From contig CACVAY010000049.1 of the NCBI GenBank assembly GCA_902727985.1, forward strand, positions 1 to 35,135: 35,135 bases of DNA, in the 5' to 3' direction. Source of the stretch: an uncultured Thiotrichaceae bacterium (GTDB lineage Bacteria > Pseudomonadota > Gammaproteobacteria > Thiotrichales > Thiotrichaceae). The position numbers and the translations under genes were made by a program. The notes under the pieces were generated by a model that saw only the letters and a list, made by a program, of their open reading frames with translations, searched no databases and was not told the origin of the DNA. This document shows, in pieces, positions 1-8,666 of the stretch. Numbering within the stretch: the stretch's first letter is position 1; each line of letters starts with the position of its first letter.

Positions 1-143
1 AGTCTTGCGGAAGCTCAGAGAGCCGGGGTTGGGGAGTGGATTCTTTTTTAGACGCACGATTTAGCACAGTTGCTGATTTTTGAAGTCGATGATTATACAA
101 TGGTTTTAGCTTGAGCGGGAATTGCTGGCAGATTATGTGCAAT

Positions 144-182
144 AAAAATGATAATCCTAAGGAAAGGTTTCTTCGCTATAAT
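144..182 (+). promoter_or_regulatory. Possible promoter with Fur-box-like site ahead of the hydrolase gene
   Basis: A perfect -10 hexamer TATAAT lies at 177-182, with no convincing -35 at the normal distance. Just upstream, 144-162 matches the classical 19-bp Fur box at about 13 of 19 positions, with ten contiguous matches (AATGATAATC, 147-156). A repressor bound there would cover the -35 region. The match is moderate and was made by eye, so iron control is only a hypothesis. Confidence 0.3.
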
Positions 183-230
183 GTACTTATGTTCGCCCTG
201 ATACCTGCTTAATACCATGAGAATTGATTT

Positions 231-971
231 ATGAAAAACATCCTTCTTTTACTTAGCTTCACCCTATTCTTCAGCCCTGTATTTGCTTCCGATATGGCAA
301 AAGAAAAACGCTGGGCAGAACAAATCGAAGACGGCCTGATGGATGGTGAATCCGCAGAACTCAACGCAGGTGATATTTCCTTTTATACGGTTTATACCGA
401 AGCAGGTGAAGCTAAAGACACAGCCATTTTACTCCTCCATGGACTAGGCGTGCATCCCGACTGGCAGCAAGTCATCAACCCTTTACGCACCGCATTACCA
501 GAGAAAGGTTGGAGCACACTGTCAATTCAATTACCGATTCTAGAAAATGGCGCACCCGAAAAAGACTACAAACCCTTATTAAAAGAAGTGCCTGCTCGAC
601 TTGAAAGTAGCATCACCTTCCTTAGAGAAAAGGGGGCAAAAAACGTATTGATCATTGCACATAGTCATGGGGCACAAATGGCAACCTATGCACTACAAGA
701 CATGCAAGATCAAGTGACTGGCTTTGTAGGCATCGGCATGGGGCCTGACAATGCAGATTACCTGCCTAAACTAACTATTCCAGTTTATGACTTGTATGGT
801 GAAAACGACCTTGAGGATGTTTTAAAATCAGTAGAGAAACGTGCGAAAGCCAGTAAAGATAACAAAAATTACAAGCAAACAAAGGTCAAAGGTGCTTCAC
901 ATTTCTTTGATGATATGGATGAGCAATTAATCGATATCGTTGTGGCATGGCTTAAAGATCACAGCGAGTGA
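231..971 (+). CDS. Secreted alpha/beta-hydrolase, DUF3530-like
   Basis: The 246-aa protein has a Sec signal peptide (hydrophobic core about residues 4-17, likely cleavage after FAS near residue 20) followed by an alpha/beta-hydrolase fold. Visible elements are the strand-HGLGVHPDW oxyanion region at about 70-78, the nucleophile elbow AHSHG with Ser145, a probable acid in YGEND (Asp193) and the catalytic His in GASHFF (His224). The segment HPDW through GWSTLSIQLP is typical of the DUF3530 family, whose substrate is unknown. The protein should act in the periplasm. The start is the first ATG before the signal peptide. A zinc-ribbon gene follows 10 bp after the stop, so the two are probably co-transcribed. 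Confidence 0.75.
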   Translation: MKNILLLLSFTLFFSPVFASDMAKEKRWAEQIEDGLMDGESAELNAGDISFYTVYTEAGEAKDTAILLLHGLGVHPDWQQVINPLRTALPEKGWSTLSIQLPILENGAPEKDYKPLLKEVPARLESSITFLREKGAKNVLIIAHSHGAQMATYALQDMQDQVTGFVGIGMGPDNADYLPKLTIPVYDLYGENDLEDVLKSVEKRAKASKDNKNYKQTKVKGASHFFDDMDEQLIDIVVAWLKDHSE

Positions 972-981
972 AGTTCCCCTC

Positions 982-1200
982 ATGATTTTGGAAACCAAAA
1001 TACGTTGCCCTGAATGTGGCAACGATACGCAAGAAAGCATGCAGGAGAATGTCAGCGTGCAGTTTTATCGTTGCCCCCATTGTAAAACACAACTAAGTAC
1101 TAAAGCTGGTGAATGCTGTGCTTTTTGTTCTTATGGAGATACGCCCTGTCTGTCCGCACAGATGGTCGGGTCATCTTGTTGCGGGGAGTTTACTTCCTGA
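982..1200 (+). CDS. Small zinc-ribbon protein, GDCCVxC family
   Basis: The 72-aa cytoplasmic protein has two CPxC pairs (CPECG near residue 8 and CPHCK near 32), which form a zinc ribbon. A second cysteine-rich block, GECCAFCSYGDTPC, fits the GDCCVxC domain family, some members of which carry selenocysteine. This copy has cysteine at all those places and no in-frame TGA. I chose ATG 982 because it begins ILETKIRCPEC as in a normal ribbon start and sits 10 bp after the preceding stop. An upstream in-frame ATG at 940 would lie inside the hydrolase gene. Function is unknown; metal or redox handling is an inference from the cysteines. Two further cysteines sit in SSCCGEF near the C-terminus. Confidence 0.7.
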   Translation: MILETKIRCPECGNDTQESMQENVSVQFYRCPHCKTQLSTKAGECCAFCSYGDTPCLSAQMVGSSCCGEFTS

Positions 1201-1246
1201 TCTCAACTGAGCAAAAAATAGCGGATAACTTATGGGAGGTCATAGC

Positions 1247-1272
1247 TAGCACCGCTGATTTCAATGGTGCTA
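1247..1272. terminator. Possible hairpin between convergent genes
   Basis: TAGCACC (1247-1253) can pair with GGTGCTA (1266-1272) across a 12-nt loop. It lies between the stop of the zinc-ribbon gene and the stop of trhO. Neither strand has a clear T-tract after the stem, so it may be a weak bidirectional terminator or an end-protecting hairpin. Confidence 0.3.
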
Positions 1273-1299
1273 TTGAAGATTTGCTATAGAGTACCTGAG

Positions 1300-2316
1300 T
1301 CAGGCAGTCTTTTTATCTTGCTCGGCCTGGCGTTCTTTATCCGCCGCTTGCTGTGCTTGTTTAGCCTGGATCTTAGCTAAGCGATTTAGTTCGATACGCT
1401 CAGCCACATCACCACCAAGGTGTACTTCACCACGTGCTTTCGCTAAGTTCATTTGCTTCTCACGTTCCGCAAAACGGGCTTTCTGTTCCGGCGAATATTT
1501 GTCATAGCAATGTGGGCAGCTCACACCATGTTCAAAATGCTCGCTCTGCATCTCTTCTTCGGTGATTGGCATACGGCAGGCGTTGCATTGCTCATAAGAA
1601 CCGGGCTCAAGATCATGGTCTACCGTGACACGCTCATCAAAGACGAAGCATTCACCATCCCATAAGGTGTTTTCCTTGGGCATCTCTTCAAGATACTTCA
1701 AAATGCCCCCCTTTAGATGGTAAACATCGTCATAGCCTTGTTCTTTAAGGTAAGCCGTCGATTTTTCACAACGAATACCGCCAGTGCAAAACATAGCGAT
1801 TTTTTTACCTTTGTGTTGTTCAAGGTTCGCTTTGACATACTCTGGGAATTCACGAAATGTCGTCGTGTTAGGGTTTGTTGCATTGCGAAAGGTACCAACC
1901 TGATACTCATAATCATTACGTGTATCAATCAAAACCGTATCTGGATCACTGATGAGCGCATTCCATTCTTCAGCTGTGCAATAGGTACCAACAGCCTGGT
2001 TAGGATCCACGCCCTGAATTCCCATGGTCACAATCTCTTTCTTGAGCTTAACCTTGGTGCGTTTGAACGGCATGGATGCTGAAAATGATTCTTTATAGTC
2101 AAATTCAGCAAGACGGGGATCTTTATGCAAACATGCGAGTACAGCATCAATACCTTCGCGTGAACCAGCTATGGTGCCATTAATGCCCTCGTTAGCGAGA
2201 AGGAGAGTACCTCGAACCTGATGGTCAAGCATGCAAGTGAGTAGAGGCTGGCGCAGATCCTCGAAACCATCCAAACGGACGAATTTATAAAGCGCACAAA
2301 CAACAGTCTGTGACAT
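1300..2316 (-). CDS. trhO: tRNA uridine(34) hydroxylase, rhodanese family
   Basis: This 338-aa protein matches the TrhO/YceA family (about 350 aa in E. coli), which uses oxygen to make 5-hydroxyuridine at the tRNA wobble position. It has an N-terminal ferredoxin-like domain ending in [11 protein letters not shown] (about 41-51), then a rhodanese domain with the loop [11 protein letters not shown]. The likely catalytic Cys177 and the nearby Cys183 lie in that loop. A C-terminal cysteine-rich tail (CNACR, CPHC) probably binds zinc. The start is ATG 2316 because GAGG lies just upstream and the protein begins like homologues. An in-frame start at 2358 would add 14 residues not expected in the family. 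The gene appears monocistronic. Confidence 0.9.
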   Translation of the reverse strand: MSQTVVCALYKFVRLDGFEDLRQPLLTCMLDHQVRGTLLLANEGINGTIAGSREGIDAVLACLHKDPRLAEFDYKESFSASMPFKRTKVKLKKEIVTMGIQGVDPNQAVGTYCTAEEWNALISDPDTVLIDTRNDYEYQVGTFRNATNPNTTTFREFPEYVKANLEQHKGKKIAMFCTGGIRCEKSTAYLKEQGYDDVYHLKGGILKYLEEMPKENTLWDGECFVFDERVTVDHDLEPGSYEQCNACRMPITEEEMQSEHFEHGVSCPHCYDKYSPEQKARFAEREKQMNLAKARGEVHLGGDVAERIELNRLAKIQAKQAQQAADKERQAEQDKKTA

Positions 2317-2540
2317 GGGTATTACCTCGATGCGATCCGGAACGTAAATCCGGAGCAATCAATGGACTGATGGTGTTGTGACAGCATCAGATGAAGGTGG
2401 GATTATAATCGCAATACGGGGAGGAATTCAAACAGCTCTCAGTGTGTATACCTAAGGTATTACAGCCTGTGGCATTGTTTGCTGGAACTACTCATTAAAC
2501 GGATCTAGCAACATACCACACAATAGCATTTCTCAGGCAC

Positions 2541-2564
2541 AAAAAAGCCAGCTTGTAAGCTGGC
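2541..2564 (-). terminator. Intrinsic terminator of the ferredoxin gene
   Basis: On the minus strand GCCAGCTT pairs with AAGCTGGC (2547-2564), followed directly by six T residues (2541-2546). It lies 33 bp past the ferredoxin stop codon. Confidence 0.85.
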
Positions 2565-2596
2565 CTTTATGTGTGTAACTATTCCTAATCAGCAGA

Positions 2597-2848
<252 letters not shown>

Positions 2849-2929
2849 TCAGGTTCTCTTAATTCCAGTAAAGTAATTCTACCCGTCTAACAACGGAAAA
2901 CTATTAAGGTTAATTCTAACAGGGAATTT

Positions 2930-2980
2930 AAAAAAAAGGGGGGTGATTTAACTCAAGTAGGCCAGGTAAATCAAATCACC
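2930..2980 (-). terminator. Probable terminator of dsbC
   Basis: On the minus strand GGTGATTT pairs with AAATCACC (2942-2949 with 2973-2980). The region ends in a C-run and a run of eight T residues (2930-2937). The loop is long (23 nt) and can form a competing internal hairpin, so efficiency is uncertain. Confidence 0.55.
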
Positions 2981-2993
2981 TGACCCAGCTTCT

Positions 2994-3755
2994 TTATTTA
3001 GCTGCTTTTTCTTCTTCAAGTTTTGAAACAAGGATATTTGCTGGTACATATCCAGGAAGTAAGGTTCCCTTCTCTGTAATCAAAGCAGGAGTACCTGTTA
3101 CACCAACTTCACGACCTAGCTCGTATTGGGCTGCAACTGGATTCTCACACGTTTTTGCAGGAATCGCTTCACGATTCTTAGCTTTTGTTAAAGCTGTCAA
3201 GTTATCATCTGCACACCATGCGCTTACCGCTTTCTTGAATGAAGGTGAACCAACGCCCGCACGTGGGAATAAATAGTAAGAAACAGTAATACCTTGCTTA
3301 TTCAACTCGGGAATTTCATTATGGATTTTTGCACAGTAAGGACAATCGATATCAGTAAACACGGTTAGTACCTGCTTTTCGTTTTTAGCTTTGTACGTAA
3401 TGGTTTTACTAGCATCTTGCTTATCCATCATCGCCTTACGCTTACCAGCGAATGCTTTTTCCGCATCCTCTTGTGCTTTACGCGTCAGATCAACTTTCTT
3501 TACCCGGTCAATCAAGTTCCCGTACATAAGGAAACGTGCATCTTCAGAAACATAAACAACTTCTGTACCAAGCGTTACTTCATAAAGGCCTGGCATTTCT
3601 GTCGCTCGAACATTATCAGGCTCTTCTCCACCTAACATCCCTTTCAATTCTGTTTTAATTTTTGCGACTTTTGCGGTATCAGCCGCCTCTGCCCATGCGA
3701 GTCCAAGCATCAAGAAGGTCGTGATGGATAATGTTGCGATGAGTTTTTTATACAT
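2994..3755 (-). CDS. dsbC: Thiol:disulfide interchange protein DsbC
   Basis: The 253-aa periplasmic disulfide isomerase starts with a signal peptide (about residues 1-24, ending near WAEA-A). An N-terminal dimerisation domain, a linker helix and a thioredoxin-fold domain follow. The active site is Cys138-Pro-Tyr-Cys141, the structural disulfide pair is Cys181 and Cys203, and the cis-proline lies in VTGTPA (Pro223). ATG 3755 was chosen because AGGAA precedes it and it opens directly into the signal peptide; the in-frame start at 3884 would add 43 unlikely residues. In E. coli dsbC follows xerD directly. Here it also follows xerD, but 273 bp separate them, so it probably has its own promoter. 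recJ, the usual third gene, is absent. Confidence 0.92.
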   Translation of the reverse strand: MYKKLIATLSITTFLMLGLAWAEAADTAKVAKIKTELKGMLGGEEPDNVRATEMPGLYEVTLGTEVVYVSEDARFLMYGNLIDRVKKVDLTRKAQEDAEKAFAGKRKAMMDKQDASKTITYKAKNEKQVLTVFTDIDCPYCAKIHNEIPELNKQGITVSYYLFPRAGVGSPSFKKAVSAWCADDNLTALTKAKNREAIPAKTCENPVAAQYELGREVGVTGTPALITEKGTLLPGYVPANILVSKLEEEKAAK

Positions 3756-4028
3756 ATTTTTTCCTATATTGTTCGAGACATAAGCATCTCTTAGAGCATG
3801 CATACTTACTATTTTGATTTTGACCGCTACTTTCAATGCTGATGAAAGCTGGGAACATATGTGTATATTGGGCATTTCTACCATTTTGCAAGCTTGGAGG
3901 ATTCTACTCTTTTATCCGAAGCCCGCAAATTTACCTATACGAATAACATCCTCAATGGGATGCAAATAATGTGCTTACTCTTAATGACCTATTTTGATGA
4001 ATACAGTTCCATTCGCATCCAAGTGATA

Positions 4029-4943
4029 TTAACCCCGAGGATGATGGGACTGATGTATTGCCTGTAAACGTGCCTGAGCAACATGTGTGTAAATCTGCGT
4101 CGTAGATAAACTACTATGACCAAGTAATAACTGCACAACTCGTAGATCTGCACCATGATTTAATAAATGAGTCGCAAATGCATGACGTAAGGTATGGGGT
4201 GAAATTTTGCGACTGATACGTGCGGTTAGGGCATGTTTTTTGATGAGATACCAAAAAGCCTGACGTGTCATACCTTGTCCGCGATTAGTCACAAAAATTT
4301 GTTCGCAAGTCCCTTTACCCCGCATCAGGTCTGGTCTCGAATCTTGTAAGTACTGGTTTATCCAATTTAAGGCCTCTTCTCCCAATGGCACAAGTCGTTC
4401 TTTATTGCCTTTACCAAATACCCGAACCACACCATTTTGAAGAGAAATATTCATTGATTGAATATTGATAAGTTCAGATACACGCAAGCCTGTTGCGTAG
4501 AGCAGTTCCAACATAGCCCGATCACGTAAACCTTGTGGGCTTGTGAGATCAGGCGCTTCCAACAAGGCATCAACCTCATCTTCTGAGAGTGTATCAGGGA
4601 GAGGTTTCCCATGCTTTGGAGAAGCAATGAGTTCAACAGGCGACGCCTCTCTCTGACCTTCACGGACAAGATATTGGTAGAAACGACGGAAACTAGAAAG
4701 GCTTCTTGCAGTGGTGCGAGAGGTCGTATCGGACTCTAGTCGATGTGTGAGATAGGCCTGAATATCTGCTCGAGTAACATCCTCTAGCTTCGCTTCAGAA
4801 TCAGACGTACTGAGCCATTCATAGAATATTCTCAAATCACGCTCATATGCTTCCAGTGTGTTTTTGCTTAAGCCACGTTCAGCCCATAGCGCATCGAGAA
4901 ACTTATCAAGTAATTGCTGGGTATGGGGATTAATGTCAGACAT
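4029..4943 (-). CDS. xerD: Site-specific tyrosine recombinase XerD
   Basis: The 304-aa recombinase resolves chromosome dimers at dif together with XerC and FtsK (E. coli XerD is 298 aa). The N-terminal SAM-like domain occupies about residues 8-105. The catalytic domain holds all six active residues: Arg154 in TGLRVSE, Lys178 in GKGNKER, His250 and Arg253 in HTLRHAF, His276 in LLGHSS and the nucleophile Tyr285 in YTHV. The start codon lies inside the end of the GNAT gene (8-bp overlap), which suggests translational coupling. Full length, intact residues and the dsbC neighbour support housekeeping XerD rather than a mobile-element integrase. Confidence 0.95.
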   Translation of the reverse strand: MSDINPHTQQLLDKFLDALWAERGLSKNTLEAYERDLRIFYEWLSTSDSEAKLEDVTRADIQAYLTHRLESDTTSRTTARSLSSFRRFYQYLVREGQREASPVELIASPKHGKPLPDTLSEDEVDALLEAPDLTSPQGLRDRAMLELLYATGLRVSELINIQSMNISLQNGVVRVFGKGNKERLVPLGEEALNWINQYLQDSRPDLMRGKGTCEQIFVTNRGQGMTRQAFWYLIKKHALTARISRKISPHTLRHAFATHLLNHGADLRVVQLLLGHSSLSTTQIYTHVAQARLQAIHQSHHPRG

Positions 4944-5364
4944 CCAATATCATCTCAACATGAGGGATTCCAGCATCGAGGAAAATATCACCCTGCTGAT
5001 GAAATCCCATAGCGACATAGAAATCTGTGATATAGGTTTGAGCTCCCAAACTAATGCTTTGTATCTTGTGTTTTTGGCAATAGTTTATAGCTTCCTGCAC
5101 AAGTTTGGTTCCAATGCCTTGACGACGATGAGAATGCGCAACGGCGACACGCCCTATTTTAGCTTTTTGTTTTTCCTCTAAGATACGTAATGTTGCCAGC
5201 GGTCTACCATTTTCTATAAAGGCAAAATGGAGCGCTAACTGATCACCTTCATCAATTTCTAATTCAGACGGCACATCCATTTCATCGACAAAAACCCTCA
5301 GACGTAACTCTTTGACATCTTCCCAGTAATCAGACGGTAAATAAAACGAAACAAGCTCCATCAT
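4936..5364 (-). CDS. GNAT family N-acetyltransferase
   Basis: This 142-aa single-domain protein has the GNAT core. It opens with a VFVDEMDVPSELEIDEGD segment typical of ElaA-like members, then shows GRVAVAHSHRRQGIGTKL, where the Q/R-x-x-G-x-G/A loop binds acetyl-CoA pyrophosphate. The C-terminal strand FYVAMGF is also typical. The substrate cannot be told from sequence. It starts 2 bp after the stop of the reductase-like gene and its end overlaps xerD, so it is the middle member of an operon. Two ATGs lie in tandem (5364 and 5361); neither has a strong Shine-Dalgarno sequence. Confidence 0.8.
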   Translation of the reverse strand: MMELVSFYLPSDYWEDVKELRLRVFVDEMDVPSELEIDEGDQLALHFAFIENGRPLATLRILEEKQKAKIGRVAVAHSHRRQGIGTKLVQEAINYCQKHKIQSISLGAQTYITDFYVAMGFHQQGDIFLDAGIPHVEMILDV

Positions 5365-5366
5365 GC

Positions 5367-6131
5367 CTAGAGTTCGTCGCTAATCGCCTGAAGCGTTGGC
5401 ACATCAATATTCGCCGCATTTGCAATAGCCAAGGCACGTTGTAAACGTACTGGTGCACTTCTTCCCATGCATTGATGATCAGGATCACCTTCAAACGCAA
5501 CGACCATTGCTGCAATTAGTGCATCATGATCTAGGGACTCACCCACCAAATGTTCCTGCAACGCATGGATATCAACCGTGACATCGCGAGCAAAGTCTTG
5601 ATGATCACGCCATAACTCACTCACACTGCCACCGGTACGTAAACCCGCAATATTGCTCGTCAGAATATAGTAATTTTTACGTACTAACTCCTGAAGCATC
5701 ATTGCTTCATTATCAACCTTTGTTGCAGGGATATCCAAGCTAGCCAAAGCGTCATGCAGCAATGTTACTTGAGGGCCATATACTGGGGACGGCACAACAA
5801 CCTTGCTATCTTGTCCTTTTTTCTTTTCAAACCATACGGAAATTACCGTTGGATTCGCCAAATCGTGCTTTTTCCAATCAACAGGTAATAATTCATTTTG
5901 AATAAGACCCACTCTGTCTCGCCACGGCTCAGGTATTTGCTCAAGGATAGTATCTAAATCCCCCTCACCTACTGCGACAAGCACAAGCTCTGGTTCAGGA
6001 AAATCAATAGCTGCTTGTTGCATATCCATATCACGCGTAACAGGATAAACAGGATAACCTAAACGCATAAAGCCACGCGCAAATACAGACCCAATTTCCC
6101 CAATTCCGATCACAACAATAGGTTTCTTCAT
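5367..6131 (-). CDS. NAD(P)-binding protein, ketopantoate-reductase-like
   Basis: The 254-aa protein begins with a Rossmann motif, GIGEIGSVFARG (about 8-19), and a second nucleotide-domain strand VLVAVGEGDLD. This resembles the N-terminal domain of the ApbA/PanE ketopantoate reductases. The C-terminal helical part (NYYILTSNIAGL onward) does not clearly show the PanE catalytic pattern, so I do not assign pantothenate synthesis. ATG 6131 is preceded by GGAAA; an upstream in-frame start (6200) would add 23 residues that spoil the Rossmann start. It is followed at 2 bp by the GNAT gene, so the two products may act together, possibly on a small metabolite. That last point is inference. Confidence 0.65.
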   Translation of the reverse strand: MKKPIVVIGIGEIGSVFARGFMRLGYPVYPVTRDMDMQQAAIDFPEPELVLVAVGEGDLDTILEQIPEPWRDRVGLIQNELLPVDWKKHDLANPTVISVWFEKKKGQDSKVVVPSPVYGPQVTLLHDALASLDIPATKVDNEAMMLQELVRKNYYILTSNIAGLRTGGSVSELWRDHQDFARDVTVDIHALQEHLVGESLDHDALIAAMVVAFEGDPDHQCMGRSAPVRLQRALAIANAANIDVPTLQAISDEL

Positions 6132-6219
6132 AGTTTTCCTTTCGAACAAGTAAGTAAAGGTTTTGTAAAGTTCTAAAGAAAACACGACCAAAACCTTCAA
6201 ATCAATTAGAGATAGTGAG

Positions 6220-6756
6220 CTAGTTATCTAAGTTTTCGGTAATACACTCTTGGATCTGTTTTTCTAATTCTTCTGGGGAAGCGGTAGTATTTTCTGTAGC
6301 AACCATTTCACATGCTTCACGTGTGAGCTGATAGCTTTCATCATTCGACGCATTATCATCAGAATTTGGCAAATCATTAGCGTTATCGTAGTTTGGCGTT
6401 GTCCCGCCCTGCTTTCTTAATTCCATCGCCACACATTCATCAACCACGCGGAAAATATCAGCATCCGTCACCCCTGCATGACGACTCGCACGAATACAGT
6501 CATTACGAATCATATCCATTGACGTTTTTGGTTGCATAGCTTCATCAACCAATTCATATTTTGGCACTTCGACTTTAGGGCGCTCTTTGCCCGTATCACT
6601 CTGAATGAGCATAGCCTGCTCTGGTGGTAAATTTAAGGTATTAGCGTCATCAGCGCGGAAGGATTTAGCCCATTCAAACTTCATTCCCAAGAAGACCAGT
6701 AGGGCAAAAATAAAGAATGCAACGATAAACGTAAGGAAGAATTGTTTGTAATTCAT
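6220..6756 (-). CDS. Membrane-anchored protein with two Cys-helix repeats
   Basis: I do not recognise this 178-aa protein. It has one N-terminal membrane segment (about residues 5-24), then a polar exported part. That part contains two similar units: Cys87 to Cys108 (C-x20-C, ending VDECVAMEL) and Cys149 to Cys171 (C-x21-C, ending IQECITENL). Each is predicted helical with a turn in the middle, and an Asn/Asp-rich linker (about 118-142) separates them. The pattern suggests two disulfide-closed helical hairpins in the periplasm. The gene lies 88 bp upstream of the reductase-like gene and may head the operon that runs to xerD. A TATAAT sequence ends 6 bp before the start codon, and no Shine-Dalgarno sequence is visible. 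Confidence 0.6.
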   Translation of the reverse strand: MNYKQFFLTFIVAFFIFALLVFLGMKFEWAKSFRADDANTLNLPPEQAMLIQSDTGKERPKVEVPKYELVDEAMQPKTSMDMIRNDCIRASRHAGVTDADIFRVVDECVAMELRKQGGTTPNYDNANDLPNSDDNASNDESYQLTREACEMVATENTTASPEELEKQIQECITENLDN

Positions 6757-7188
6757 GAGAGCATTATATGATTATTTGATCTTTCTAGGGTAACAAATCC
6801 ATGAGTGAAACTCATAAACTTTCTGAAACCAAAAATACTAGCCTGAAAATACAACATGAAACCCAGCAATGTTTCATATTACATAAATATTTCAGGCCAG
6901 TAGAAAAACAACGCTTAAATATTGGTTCTTCGGGTCGCTTCGTTGTGACGGACTCGACCCTTATTTTGATAAATAAAGTATGAGAGCTGTACAAAATATC
7001 TCTTGTGCATTGCTATTCATACCCTATCCGCCAAAACGTAGAAGCATAATGGCAGAGTATATTTTTAATACCTCTCGCAGATGTACCAAGCCGTTTCTTT
7101 AGATGATGAAAGGTTATACAAGACGAATATGCCTATTACATGAATAAAAGAGACTACCCCGAAATATTCTTATTAAGCTCAAAAAGCT
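6757..7188. other. Gene-poor stretch, 432 bp
   Basis: Nothing firm is seen here. A 60-codon plus-strand ORF (6801-6983) starts 10 nt after AGGG but resembles no family I know and is overlapped by an equally long antisense ORF. The left end must hold the promoter of the Cys-repeat gene (TATAAT on the minus strand at 6763-6768). No tRNA-like fold or strong terminator was found after the aminopeptidase stop at 7189. Confidence 0.5.
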
Positions 7189-8544
7189 TTATCGGTACGT
7201 GTTTCTTAGATATTCAAAAGCTGCCAGTAAACCCATCGCTTCACCACCAATGGCGCGACCAGGACGATTGCGTAAATTCCATGCCATCACATCAAAATGT
7301 ACCCAAGGCACATCGTCTGATATAAAAGCCTCTAAAAATAGTGCCGCTGTAATCGCCCCACCATAAGACTCGCCAGGTGAGTTAACTAAATCAGCAACAT
7401 TGCTGGATAATTTACTAAAGTAATCTTGGTATAGTGGTAATTGCCAAATAAGCTCATGAGAACTGTATCCAGCTGCATTTAGCTGGGAAGCCAAACCATC
7501 GTTATTCGTGAAAAAGACCGGCACCTCTGTTCCCAAAGCAACCCGTGCCGCACCTGTTAAGGTTGCAAAGTCCATTACCAAATCAGGTTCTAACGCGCAG
7601 GCTTCTGTTAAAGCATCACAAAGCACCAGGCGCCCTTCCGCATCCGTATTATCAATCTCAATGGTCTTACCCGAACGTGTACCAATCACGTCACCAGGGC
7701 GGAAAGCATCACCTGAAATCGCATTGTCAGCAGCCGCTATCAATACCGTCAACTGAACAGGTAATCGATACGACATAACTAGCATCGCCAAGCCCAAGAC
7801 ATGCGCAGCACCACCCATGTCCTTTTTCATATTGCGCATAAATTTGGAGCCTTTTATATCTAAGCCCCCGGTATCGAAACAGATGCCCTTCCCCACTAAT
7901 ACAATATGCGGATGCTCCTCCTCTCCCCAATGAAGACGAATCATACGAGGATCATGCTCACTGGCACGCCCTACGGCATGAATGGCAGGATACTCAACGC
8001 GCATTTGTTCTCGATCAGACACTTCGCTGAAAGTGGCCTGAAACTGTTGCGCAATAGTTTGGGTAGCTTGAGATAAGTGCTCAGGCATCATCCTATTAGC
8101 AGGGGTATTGATAAGATCACGAACCAAAGTAATAGCATCAACCTGAGGTAAAACATGACCCGCCTGTTTAACATACAACATCGGGTATTTTGCAGACTCA
8201 TCATCTTTAAAACAATAGAGGCCTAAGGCCCAGCCCAAAGCGATATCTTCTTGTTGTTGGTCAGTCCAGTCTCCCTCTAAATGATAACTACCCATTGGAA
8301 GCTGGCGACCGATGTCACCCAAGGCCCAGCGCAGTTCGCTACTTCCTGTAGCACCGACTAAGACTTCAGAGAGATTTCCATGTCTATCTGGAAGCATGCA
8401 TAGCGAAGAAGCAGATGCGGTAAAACCAGTGGTATCAACCCAGCGCTGAGTTTGCTCTGACTGCTGAGAATACCAATCTTGAAAATTATTCTGAAAAAGA
8501 ACCTGAATAGGAATGGAGTGTTTCTGTAGTGATGTTTGGAACAT
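7189..8544 (-). CDS. M17 (leucyl) aminopeptidase family protein
   Basis: This 451-aa cytosolic dizinc aminopeptidase has the complete M17 active site. Metal ligands are Lys219 in VGKG, Asp224 in FDTGG, Asp242 in KDMGGAA, and Asp301 and Glu303 in NTDAEGRL. The catalytic residues are Lys231 and Arg305. It is shorter than PepA (about 500 aa) and nearer PepB in length (about 430 aa), with a divergent N-terminal domain that still ends at INTPANRM. It would release N-terminal residues from peptides. I do not choose between pepA and pepB. ATG 8544 is the first start after the upstream gap, and the gene seems to be transcribed alone. Confidence 0.88.
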   Translation of the reverse strand: MFQTSLQKHSIPIQVLFQNNFQDWYSQQSEQTQRWVDTTGFTASASSLCMLPDRHGNLSEVLVGATGSSELRWALGDIGRQLPMGSYHLEGDWTDQQQEDIALGWALGLYCFKDDESAKYPMLYVKQAGHVLPQVDAITLVRDLINTPANRMMPEHLSQATQTIAQQFQATFSEVSDREQMRVEYPAIHAVGRASEHDPRMIRLHWGEEEHPHIVLVGKGICFDTGGLDIKGSKFMRNMKKDMGGAAHVLGLAMLVMSYRLPVQLTVLIAAADNAISGDAFRPGDVIGTRSGKTIEIDNTDAEGRLVLCDALTEACALEPDLVMDFATLTGAARVALGTEVPVFFTNNDGLASQLNAAGYSSHELIWQLPLYQDYFSKLSSNVADLVNSPGESYGGAITAALFLEAFISDDVPWVHFDVMAWNLRNRPGRAIGGEAMGLLAAFEYLRNTYR

Positions 8545-8666
8545 ATTCTAAATCAGTAAAAACCATAAAAATACGCTGTCACATGATTAATGTAAATATA
8601 TCTCTGATCAAATCATCCCATCATACAAAAGCACAGAATCACGACCTAACACTCAAACATCTAATT

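Noticed and set aside
1-51. Possible C-terminal end of a plus-strand gene running in from the left edge (open to a TAG at 49-51)
   Set aside because: Only 16 codons are visible, all three plus-strand frames are open for a similar length, and no family or terminator can be recognised.
982-1200. Selenocysteine readthrough in the GDCCVxC gene
   Set aside because: There is no internal TGA; the only TGA is the natural stop, with no cysteine-like context after it.
4029-4943. Tyrosine recombinase as a sign of a prophage or integron
   Set aside because: It is a full-length XerD with dsbC as neighbour, and no phage or integrative-element genes are near.
6801-6983. 60-codon plus-strand ORF after an AGGG
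   Set aside because: An antisense ORF of the same length overlaps it, it matches no family I know, and its codon content is not convincing.
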